From assembly GCF_001522585.2 (NCBI RefSeq), contig NZ_CP013373.1, forward strand, positions 3,286,001 to 3,350,000: a DNA stretch of 64,000 nucleotides. The letters are read 5' to 3'. Below the pieces are notes generated by a model. The model searched no databases, was not told the origin of the DNA, and was given only the letters and a program-made list of their open reading frames with translations. Positions 56,612-64,000 of this stretch are shown piece after piece (the first letter of the stretch is position 1; each line of letters starts with the position of its first letter). A program made the position numbers and the translations under genes. The DNA is from Burkholderia sp. NRF60-BP8. GTDB taxonomy: Bacteria > Pseudomonadota > Gammaproteobacteria > Burkholderiales > Burkholderiaceae.

Positions 56612-59266
56612 ATGCGAGCGAATCATCGAATAGCGCCGTTGCCGGCCATCGGGCGAGTAGCGCTCAAGCCGGGCTACCTGTGCGTGCTTGCGGCACTTGC
56701 CAGTTGGGGCGTCGAGGTCCGCGCGGCGGACACGCAAACCGGCCCGGCGGGGGGCTACACGGTCGCCCAGGTTCACTTCAACGACACGTTGATGATGAAG
56801 CCGCGCGGGCAGCAGCTCGACCTCGAGCGCTTCTCCAAAGGCAATCCGGTCCCGCCGGGCGACTATCTGGTCGACCTCCATGTGAACGGGGACTGGCGCG
56901 GCCGTTCGACCGTGCGGTTCAGCGCGGAAGCGGGTGTGGCGAGCGCCAAGCCGTGCTTCGATCGCGGCCTGGTCGCCCGGCTCGGCCTGGACGACCAGGC
57001 ACTGACCGCCCCCGGGCGCGCCGAACTGGCGCGCGTGCAGGCAGACGGTACATGCACGGACGTCGCGAAGCTGGTCGACGAAGCCTCGTATGAATTCGAC
57101 ATGTCCGAATTCCGCCTCAACGTGAGCATTCCGCAGGCGGCTGTATTGCGCAATCCGCGCGGATACGTCAGCCCCGAGCTGTGGGACTCGGGCGTGCCGT
57201 CCGCGACGCTGCGCTACGACGCGAACGTGTTCCGCAATTCGTCGTCGGGCTACGAAAGCACGCAGGGGTACCTCGGCCTCGTCGGCGGCGTGAACATCGG
57301 GAACTGGCATTTCCGGCACAACGGCACCTATACCGCGCAATCGCGTGGCGACAATCGCTACCAGAGCATGAACACGTACGTTCAGCGCGATCTGCCGGCA
57401 TGGCGCAGCCAGTTGAAGATCGGCGAGGCGTATACCGACGGCTCGCTGCTCGACAGCATCGGCATGCGCGGCATCACGCTTGCCACCGACGATCGGATGC
57501 TCCCGGATTCGATGCGCGGCTACGCGCCGCTGATCCGCGGCGTGGCGGCGAGCAATGCGCATGTCCAGGTATCGCAGCACGGCAACGTGCTGTACGAAAC
57601 GTCGGTCGCGCCAGGGCCGTTCCAGATCGACGACCTGTACCCGACCGGCTACGGCGGCGACCTGCTCGTCACCGTGACCGAAGCCGACGGGCACAAGAAC
57701 AGCTTCACGGTGCCGTATGCGGCGGTCGCGCAGTCGCTGCGCCCGGGCGTCTCGCGCTACAGCGTCGCGCTCGGACAGGTACGCGAATCCCAGCTGGATC
57801 GCCATCCGAATTTCGTGCAGGGCACCTATCAGCGCGGCATCAGTAACCTGATCACCGGCTATGTCGGCGCGATCGTCGCGGAAAACTACCTCGCCGGCCT
57901 CGTCGGCGCCGCGTTCAACACTCGGATCGGCGCGATCGCGGTCGACGTCACGCAGGCCAACGCAAATATTCCCGGTGCGCGGTCCACGAGCGGGCAAAGC
58001 GTTCGGGTGAGCTACAGCAAGTTCCTTGAAACGACCGGCACCAACATCGCGGTCGCGGCTTACCGCTACTCGTCGAGCGGCTACTGGGGAATGCGCGACG
58101 CGCTGTACGCCCGCCAGGAAGCGGCGTCGAACCGCGATCCGAACGACGTGTACCGCCAGCGCAACCAGGTCCAGCTGACGCTGAACCAGGATCTCGGCGA
58201 AGCGCGCGGCAGCGTGTACGCGGTGGGATCGTCGGTCAATTACTGGAACCGTCACGGTACGACGACGCAATTCCAGCTCGGCTACAACAACAGCATGCGC
58301 GTGTTCGGGGTCAACCTGAGCTACAACGTGTCGGTCTCACGGCAACGCGACGGCTACACGGGCCAGTTGTCGAATCAGGTGTTCGCGAACCTGTCGGTCC
58401 CGCTCGGCCGCCGCACGCACGCGCCGACTTTGAGTACGAGCATCGCACGCGACAACCAAAGCGGCACGTCCCAGCAGATGTCGCTGACCGGCACGCTCGG
58501 CGAGACCCACGCGTTCTCCTACGGTGTCAACGCGAGCCATGCGTCCGGCTCGACAAGCGGCGGCGGCAACGCACAGTACCGCAGCCCGTATGCCTCCTTC
58601 TCTGGCAGCGCCAGCGGCGGCAAGGGTTATTCGAGCGTGTCCGCGGGCATGTCCGGCGCGCTGGTCGCCCACGCGGGCGGCGTCACGCTCGCGAACGATC
58701 TCGGCGACACGGTCGCGATCATCGAGGCCAAGGGCGCGAAGGGCGCACGCGTGATGAACGGTACGGACGTGAAGATCGACGGGCGCGGCTATGCGGTATT
58801 GCCGTACCTCACCCCGTACCAGATGAACACGATCGAGCTCGACCCGAAGGGCATTCCGCTGGATGTCGATATGCAATCGACGAGCGAGCAGATCGCGCCG
58901 CGCGCCAACTCCGTGGTGAAGATCAAGTTTGCGACGGTGAGCGGGCGCGCGGCACTGCTGACCATTCGTCAGCCCAACGGCGCGACCGTGCCGTTCGGGA
59001 GCGTCGTGACCGATGCGCAAGGCAAGACGATCGGGATGGTCGGCCAGGGCGGCGCGTTGTTCGTCCGCGGTCTGGAGAACGACAGTGCGTTGACCGCGAA
59101 ATGGGGTAACCGCGCGACCGACGTCTGCTCGCTCACCTACCGCCTGCCGACGGCATCGAACAAAGCGCTCGGGTACGAGCGGGCCGAGGCGGTTTGCGAC
59201 TACGGCGTACCGAAGGCCGGCCAATCGGATGGCCCGATTACCGCGGCCGCGCCAGATGGTGATTGA
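56612..59266 (+). CDS. Outer membrane fimbrial usher (FimD/PapC family)
   Basis: 884-residue usher. After a signal peptide ending near residue 38 come the PapC N-domain (YTVAQVHFNDTLM, with Cys in AKPCFDRG), the 24-strand pore, the plug and the C-terminal domains with the paired cysteines DVCSLTYRLP and EAVCDYG. The motif YPTGYGGDLLVTVTEADG is typical. It accepts chaperone-pilin complexes and secretes the fibre. It starts 111 bases after the chaperone. Complete and without frame breaks. Confidence 0.95.
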   Translation: MRANHRIAPLPAIGRVALKPGYLCVLAALASWGVEVRAADTQTGPAGGYTVAQVHFNDTLMMKPRGQQLDLERFSKGNPVPPGDYLVDLHVNGDWRGRSTVRFSAEAGVASAKPCFDRGLVARLGLDDQALTAPGRAELARVQADGTCTDVAKLVDEASYEFDMSEFRLNVSIPQAAVLRNPRGYVSPELWDSGVPSATLRYDANVFRNSSSGYESTQGYLGLVGGVNIGNWHFRHNGTYTAQSRGDNRYQSMNTYVQRDLPAWRSQLKIGEAYTDGSLLDSIGMRGITLATDDRMLPDSMRGYAPLIRGVAASNAHVQVSQHGNVLYETSVAPGPFQIDDLYPTGYGGDLLVTVTEADGHKNSFTVPYAAVAQSLRPGVSRYSVALGQVRESQLDRHPNFVQGTYQRGISNLITGYVGAIVAENYLAGLVGAAFNTRIGAIAVDVTQANANIPGARSTSGQSVRVSYSKFLETTGTNIAVAAYRYSSSGYWGMRDALYARQEAASNRDPNDVYRQRNQVQLTLNQDLGEARGSVYAVGSSVNYWNRHGTTTQFQLGYNNSMRVFGVNLSYNVSVSRQRDGYTGQLSNQVFANLSVPLGRRTHAPTLSTSIARDNQSGTSQQMSLTGTLGETHAFSYGVNASHASGSTSGGGNAQYRSPYASFSGSASGGKGYSSVSAGMSGALVAHAGGVTLANDLGDTVAIIEAKGAKGARVMNGTDVKIDGRGYAVLPYLTPYQMNTIELDPKGIPLDVDMQSTSEQIAPRANSVVKIKFATVSGRAALLTIRQPNGATVPFGSVVTDAQGKTIGMVGQGGALFVRGLENDSALTAKWGNRATDVCSLTYRLPTASNKALGYERAEAVCDYGVPKAGQSDGPITAAAPDGD

Positions 59267-59564
59267 GCGCAAGGTCGGGCCGTCGACGTGCACGTACGGC
59301 TTCGTCGAGCGAAGCCGCCGAATGATCTCGACACAAGCATCGCGGAGAGCGTCCTGCCATTCCAGGAGCATGCTGGCCGCTTTCCGACAGGCCGTCGCCT
59401 AGCCGCCGGCCTCAATCGTCTTTCGATTCGCAGTCCAGAGCAGTTGAAGATCGAAAGACAATCGTTGGAGGAAGTCCCGTATCCCCGCATCGTCGGCTAC
59501 GACATGCAGGTGCCGCGAAGACGGAATCCGTTTGTTTATTGCCTCACGTCCTACAGGAATTGAT
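59267..59564 (+). other. Gap between usher and second pilin genes
   Basis: 298 bases without a gene. No clear promoter, terminator or mobile-element remnant is visible. The pilin start is preceded by an AGGAAT box. Confidence 0.3.
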
Positions 59565-60113
59565 ATGAAACTCGCATTCTCCAGCATCGCAGCACTGACC
59601 GTGGCCGCCGCCGCCGCACTGCCGACGATGGCACACGCAGCCGACGGCACGATCACTGTCACCGGCGCGGTCGGCACGCAGACGTGCACGATCGAGGGCA
59701 ACGGCGCCGGCGGCGGCAAGGACTTCACGGTCCAGATGCCGAAGGTCTCGACGAGTGCACTCGGCGTCGGCGGCTCGACCGCAGGCCGCACGGCATTCAA
59801 CATCGGCCTGAAGAACTGCGCGCCGGCCTCGGGCAAGGTCTACACCCACTTCGAGGCAGGCACGACCGTCAACTCGACGACCGGCCAGCTGTTCAACGCG
59901 TCGGGTACGGCGAAGAACATCGAGATCACCCTGCTCAACGGTTCCGATTACAGCCAGATCAATCTCGGCAAGGCGCAGGAAAACTCGATCCCCGTTGATC
60001 TGGCGAATGGGTCGGCCACGCTGCCTTACTACGCGCAATACGTCGCCGTGGGTGGCGGTGCATCGGCGGGTACGGTGAATACGTCGGTGATGTACTCGAT
60101 CATGTATCAGTAA
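59565..60113 (+). CDS. Second type 1 fimbrial subunit (FimA-like)
   Basis: 182-residue pilin with a signal peptide of 25 residues (cut after MAHA) and mature start ADGTITVTGAVGTQTC. It shares with the first pilin the blocks GGGKDFTV, VSTSAL, GTAKN and the ending NTSVMYSIMYQ, so the two are recent paralogues. The disulfide cysteines are in GTQTCTIEG and LKNCAPASG. The position after the usher is where minor or adaptor subunits usually lie, but its size and sequence are those of a shaft pilin. Confidence 0.93.
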   Translation: MKLAFSSIAALTVAAAAALPTMAHAADGTITVTGAVGTQTCTIEGNGAGGGKDFTVQMPKVSTSALGVGGSTAGRTAFNIGLKNCAPASGKVYTHFEAGTTVNSTTGQLFNASGTAKNIEITLLNGSDYSQINLGKAQENSIPVDLANGSATLPYYAQYVAVGGGASAGTVNTSVMYSIMYQ

Positions 60114-60188
60114 TCGACACGCCGGCGCGCGCCATGCGCGCCGGATCGTCTCCTGGCGCGCGGGCACACTGCGGCCCGCGCGTCGCGC

Positions 60189-60592
60189 TTGTTTTTCGCG
60201 AATCGCGAATCCACGGGATCCGTCACGCGTCAGTTGGATTCCATCGGCGCCGCCACAGGCGACACGGGCTTCAACATCGGCCTGAAATGTCAGTCCGGCG
60301 CGAGCCTGTATGTGACGCTCACCGACCTGACCGCCCCCGCCAACACGAGTGATCAGTTGACGCTGGCCCCCGCCTCCACCGCAAAAGGCGTAAAACTGCG
60401 CATTCTCCGAAACGGCTCGCCGGTAGGCTACGGTCCCGATTCGCGCGTGGCCGGCAATCCGAACCAGTGGTACGTCGGCAGGGCGTCGACGACGACCAAT
60501 ATTCCACTGCGTGCGCAATACATCGCGACTGGCCCGGTTTCCGCCGGAACGGTCAAGGTTGTGTCGCGACGTTCACGACGAGCTACCAGTAG
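60189..60592 (+). pseudogene. Degenerate fimbrial adhesin, C-terminal pilin domain only
   Basis: The frame from about 60220 encodes a pilin domain (TGFNIGLKCQSGASLYVTLT ... STTTNIPLRAQYIATGPVSAG), as at the C-terminus of FimH-type tip adhesins. There is no signal peptide, no lectin domain and no first pilin cysteine. After GTVKVV the frame shifts: the expected ending ATFTTSYQ-stop is present at 60566-60592 in the next frame, so one base was lost near 60565. It lies where the adhesin gene should be, straight after the second pilin. It is probably a non-functional relic. Confidence 0.82.
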
Positions 60593-60782
60593 TCGCATGG
60601 GCCCATTGGCTACCTCCCACCGGAGCTCATGCTTGTGCACGAATCCCGCCCCGTCGCCGCACTTCCGGCGAAGACGATGAGGTCGTGCGATCGAACAGAC
60701 TGCAAAATTCGAACTCGTCCAATTTCGCGCATCACCTGATCGGTTTAATTTTCACCCATTCAAGTGCAATCGAGGTGAACGG

Positions 60783-63764
60783 GTGAACGACGGATTTCCA
60801 TTTTTTCTAGCGCGCGCCCGCCGGCGTATCGCGCACTCCGCGCTGCTCGCCGGCGCGATGATGCCCTTGCCGTCATCGGCCCAGGTCAGCGGCGGCGGCC
60901 CGCAGAGGGCGGACGGCACCGTGCTGGAACTTGTGCCGGGCGACTACTCGACGACCGGGCATGGCCAGCCCGTACTGACGGCCATCAACGGCGGCCTGCT
61001 GGTCACCACCGGCAAAACTCGCCTGTTCTCGACCGGCCACGCCGCACCGGGTGCCTCGGCATGGGGGGCCGGCTCGCGCATCGAACTGCGGGACACGGAA
61101 ATCCGGACGCGAAGTTCCAGCGCCGGTATCGAGGCCCGCGTCGGCGCCAGCGTGTCCGCGGAACGCATCTCCATCGATACCGATCAAGCCTACGGGCACG
61201 GCGTCTCCCTCGCCGACCGCAACAGCCGGTTCGACATCGACGACAGCGTGATCGTGACGCGCGGCAAGGAAGCATACGGCATCATCGCGACCGGCGTGCC
61301 GGGCGGCACGATCGACGTCGCACGCACGCTGATCCGCACCGGCGGCGACTTCGCCTACGGCCTCGGCATCAGCTATGACGGCGCACGCGCCACCCTCAGC
61401 CGCACCGACATCCGTACCGCCGGAAACTATGCGTCGGCCCTGTTCCTGCCGGGAGCTTCCTCGGTCACATTCGGCGACTCGCACCTGGAAACCGACGGCT
61501 ATGCCGCGCTCGGCGTGGATACGCGCGAGGGTCATGTCGAACTCGCGCGCACGAACGTCGTCACCCACGGCACCAGTTCGCACGGACTCTACGCATCGAA
61601 GGAGTATGCGGACACACCGGTCGTGGACGCGATCGATACGCGCGTGACGACAACCGGCGAACGCTCGGCGGGCGTACTCGCGCTCAACGGCGGCCGGATC
61701 GCAATGACGCGCGGCGGCATCGCGACGAGCGGCGAGCGCGCCTTCGGCGTGTACGCGGGCGGTACGGGCGCCCTCGTCTCCCTCGCCGACACGAGCGTCG
61801 AGACCCACGGCAAGCGTGCCGCCGCGCTGCGTGCCATCGTCAATGGCACGATCGACCTGCAGCGCGCCGACGTGCTCGCGACCGGCGCCGGCGCGTCGGC
61901 CGCAAGCGTCCACGGCGGCACGCTGACGGCCGACGGCAGCACGCTCGTCAGCACGCAGCACAGCGCGATCGACGCGTCCGAGGCCGTCATTTCGCTGCGC
62001 AACGGCACGCGCATCGCAGGCGGCAACGGCACGCTGCTGGCGGTAGACGCGGAATCCGGCGCACCCGTACGCCTGACGCTCGATACGGGCTCGCAGGCGG
62101 AGGGCGACATCGTGAACCTTCCGACCGAGGACGGCAGCGCGACGCACGCGGTCACCGACGTCGCGCTGTCTCGCGCCGCCGTATGGGCCGGCGCAACCGA
62201 CGCCGTGCGCGCGCTGTCGCTCGACGCCGACAGTCTATGGTTCGTCACCGCGAATTCCACGGTCGCGTCCGTCGCGCTGAACGACTCGACGATCGCGTTC
62301 ACGCCTCCGGATGTCCCAGGCGCTCCACGCAGGCTCGTCGTCAACGGCGACTACGCGGCACATAACGGCAAGCTGCTGATCCATACGACGTTGAGCGACG
62401 ATGCGTCGCCGACCGACAAGCTCGTGATCGACGGCGGCCATGCGTCGGGCAACACGAACATCGTCGTCAAGCACGCCGGCGGCGACGGCGCGCAGACCAC
62501 GATCGGCATTCCGGTCGTCGAAACGCGCAATGGCGGCACGACGGATACGTCGGCATTCGCGCTCGACGCGGCGTCGGACGGCTACCGTCAAGGTTTCGGC
62601 ACGCTGTCGGCCGGCGGCTACGACTACATGCTCGCGCGCGGCGGGCACGGCGGCCAAGCGGAAGACTGGTATCTCGTTTCGGCCGCGAAGCCCGAACCGC
62701 CCCGGCCGCCGGCGCCACCGCTGCCGCCAGGGGGCAACGACGGCAACTCGCCGGAGACGACGCCGCCCCCATCGCCCCCGTCGCCTCCGTCGCGCGCCGT
62801 CGCGCCGGAACCCGACGCGTATCTGGCGAACGCCGACGCGGCTGCGATGATGGCGATCCACAGCCTGCATCAACGCGAGGACCGCACGCTGCGCACCGCC
62901 GGCTCGACGTCGGGCCCGCTCGACGGCGCAGTGTGGCTGCGCGCCGAAGGCCAGTTCACGTCGATGTCCGGCGGCGCGCGCAGCGTGTCCGGCAACGGCC
63001 GCCTGATCCACGCGGGCGCCGACCTGTTCCGCTTCGACGATGGCCGCGGCGGCAGCCTGCGCGTCGGCGCGATGGGCATGTACGGCAGCCAGACGAGCTG
63101 GTCGACCCGCCCGCTGTGGAACGCGGCGACGCACCGCATGGCCGACGCCACCGCGCGCGGCAGCGTCGCGGGCTACAACGTCGGGCTGTACGGCACGTGG
63201 TACGGCAATCGCGACATCCTGTCCGGCCCGTACGTCGATACGTGGGTCATGTACGGCGCGTACGCGAACAGCGTCGGCGGCAGCCTCGCCGGCGATTCGT
63301 ACCGCTCTCGCACCGTGACGGGATCGGTGGAGACCGGCTATTCGATCCCGTTCTACGAACGCGGCGATACGCGGTTCTTCGTCGAGCCCGAGGCGCAACT
63401 CGTCGTGTCCGACTATCACGCGGCCGCGCACGACACACCGGGCGGCCATCTCGACGGGCAGGGCTCGACCGACGTGCTGACCCGGCTCGGCGTGCGCGTG
63501 CACGGCGTGACCGCGATGCCGTCCGGGCGCGAGTTGCGGCCGTTCGTCGAGGCGAACTGGTGGCATGGCCCCGGCTCGCGATCACTGACGCTCGATCGCA
63601 ACGCGTTCTCGTTCAGTGTGCCGCGCGATCGTGCGGCGTTCCGCATCGGTGCGACAGGCCAGTTGTCGAAGCGCTTCGCGATCTCGGCCGGGTTCGGCGT
63701 GGAAGCGAACCTGTCCGACTATGCGGTGGTCAAGGGCGAGTTGGCGGCGAAGTACCGCTGGTGA
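60783..63764 (+). CDS. Pertactin-like autotransporter
   Basis: 993-residue type Va autotransporter. Signal peptide residues 1-33 (ends PSSAQ), beta-helix passenger about 34-635, proline-rich linker (PPRPPAPPLPP, PPPSPPSPP) at 639-670, and a C-terminal beta-barrel about 716-993 ending in KYRW, the aromatic end recognised by the BAM complex. The passenger carries about ten copies of a T-x-G-x-x-A-x-G-hydrophobic motif spaced about 26 residues. The GTG start has GAGGTG upstream. It follows the fimbrial locus. No catalytic motif or RGD is seen, so adhesion is only inferred. Confidence 0.9.
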   Translation: MNDGFPFFLARARRRIAHSALLAGAMMPLPSSAQVSGGGPQRADGTVLELVPGDYSTTGHGQPVLTAINGGLLVTTGKTRLFSTGHAAPGASAWGAGSRIELRDTEIRTRSSSAGIEARVGASVSAERISIDTDQAYGHGVSLADRNSRFDIDDSVIVTRGKEAYGIIATGVPGGTIDVARTLIRTGGDFAYGLGISYDGARATLSRTDIRTAGNYASALFLPGASSVTFGDSHLETDGYAALGVDTREGHVELARTNVVTHGTSSHGLYASKEYADTPVVDAIDTRVTTTGERSAGVLALNGGRIAMTRGGIATSGERAFGVYAGGTGALVSLADTSVETHGKRAAALRAIVNGTIDLQRADVLATGAGASAASVHGGTLTADGSTLVSTQHSAIDASEAVISLRNGTRIAGGNGTLLAVDAESGAPVRLTLDTGSQAEGDIVNLPTEDGSATHAVTDVALSRAAVWAGATDAVRALSLDADSLWFVTANSTVASVALNDSTIAFTPPDVPGAPRRLVVNGDYAAHNGKLLIHTTLSDDASPTDKLVIDGGHASGNTNIVVKHAGGDGAQTTIGIPVVETRNGGTTDTSAFALDAASDGYRQGFGTLSAGGYDYMLARGGHGGQAEDWYLVSAAKPEPPRPPAPPLPPGGNDGNSPETTPPPSPPSPPSRAVAPEPDAYLANADAAAMMAIHSLHQREDRTLRTAGSTSGPLDGAVWLRAEGQFTSMSGGARSVSGNGRLIHAGADLFRFDDGRGGSLRVGAMGMYGSQTSWSTRPLWNAATHRMADATARGSVAGYNVGLYGTWYGNRDILSGPYVDTWVMYGAYANSVGGSLAGDSYRSRTVTGSVETGYSIPFYERGDTRFFVEPEAQLVVSDYHAAAHDTPGGHLDGQGSTDVLTRLGVRVHGVTAMPSGRELRPFVEANWWHGPGSRSLTLDRNAFSFSVPRDRAAFRIGATGQLSKRFAISAGFGVEANLSDYAVVKGELAAKYRW

Positions 63765-63893
63765 CGCGGCACGGTCCCGGCTTCCCGCTTCATGCCGACG
63801 ACGGCCAGGCGCCGCCTCTCGCCGGCCCGGCGTCGACACGGGGCCGACGAGCGCCCCTCGCGCGCCCGAATCGGCGTTCCGCGCAATTTCCGC

Positions 63894-63899
63894 TATACT
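63894..63899 (+). promoter_or_regulatory. -10 box upstream of the right-edge riboswitch
   Basis: TATACT in a short A+T-richer stretch. No good -35 at 17 bases. Initiation would be near 63905. Confidence 0.45.
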
Positions 63900-63902
63900 T
63901 TG

Positions 63903-63932
63903 CCGACTTGCCGCCCGGTGGCGGCAGGTCGG
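63903..63932 (+). other. 5'-end hairpin before the right-edge aptamer
   Basis: CCGACTTGCCGCC pairs with GGCGGCAGGTCGG (13 pairs including one G-U) around a 4-base loop. It lies just before the SAM-II-like stem and may cap the transcript. Confidence 0.55.
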
Positions 63933-63934
63933 AA

Positions 63935-64000
63935 GCGCGCCGATTTGCTGACTCGATTGCGGGCGCGCGAACCGGCCGGGGCCCAGGTTTCGTCTTCGTC
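63935..64000 (+). ncRNA. SAM-II-like riboswitch, cut by the window edge
   Basis: P1 arms GCGCGC at 63935-63940 and 63963-63968 enclose a loop that starts CGATTTG and ends ATTGCGG. This matches the SAM-II pattern of a GC-rich P1, a loop opening GAUUU and closing UUGC. The loop core is nearly the same length as that of the metK element and shares CTGAC and TTGCGG with it. An inserted hairpin seems to follow. The diagnostic 3' strand with GCUAAA would lie beyond 64000. The controlled gene, not visible, is expected to be a methionine or SAM gene such as metX. Confidence 0.55.

Noticed and set aside
59267..59564. Possible transposase remnant between usher and second pilin
   Set aside because: The minus-strand frame (VEIIRRLRSTKPYVHV) has no transposase motif and no inverted repeats flank it.

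Overview
The window is high-GC (by eye about two thirds G+C), gene-dense DNA. Gene content, codon usage and gene order point to the main chromosome of a Burkholderia, most likely of the B. cepacia complex. Telling neighbourhoods are metK/lpxL/dapF/DUF484/xerC, dksA-hslVU next to a RegBA-type pair, argB-pyrimidine nucleotidase-slmA, and the divergent fliE/fliFGHIJK flagellar cluster. I see no tRNA, rRNA, IS element, prophage or CRISPR array.

Layout. 1-2819 (minus): start of a dipeptide ABC transporter operon, dppA-dppB-dppC, with dppC cut by the left edge. 3142-7354 (minus): MHS-family transporter, Tat-exported HiPIP, LhgO-like FAD oxidoreductase and a single-module AAA+ ATPase. 7604-10854 (plus): nitroreductase, small exported protein, EEP-fold phosphatase/nuclease and ferredoxin-NADP reductase with a strong terminator. 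11270-15633: soluble NarX-like kinase with its LuxR-type regulator, an amino-acid permease and an XdhC protein. 15695-16520: a Fur-box-preceded PepSY protein. 16699-26928: flagella. Minus strand carries fliE, and fliS-fliT-(FliK-like)-(FlhB-like) behind a good sigma-28 promoter; plus strand carries fliFGHIJK. 26956-30764: divergent GMC alcohol dehydrogenase and coniferyl-type aldehyde dehydrogenase. 30844-37773: mixed metabolic and small hypothetical genes. 37885-49413: housekeeping block metK, lpxL, a higBA toxin-antitoxin pair, dapF, DUF484, xerC, RlmI-like methyltransferase, CobW GTPase, dksA and hslVU. 49630-54545: RegA/RegB redox pair, Cys-rich CWC protein, argB, nucleotidase and slmA. 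55089-63764: a chaperone-usher fimbrial locus (pilin, chaperone, usher, second pilin, broken adhesin) followed by a pertactin-like autotransporter.

The most interesting non-coding signals are two SAM-II-like riboswitch aptamers. One is in the metK leader (minus strand, 39143-39224). The other is cut by the right edge (63935-64000), which predicts a methionine-pathway gene just beyond the window. Other points of note are an adhesin reduced to a pilin-domain fragment with a one-base frameshift, a second FliK-like protein paired with a stand-alone FlhB C-domain, a HigBA operator lying on its own -10 box, and a DksA that has lost three of its four zinc ligands beside a His-rich CobW GTPase.
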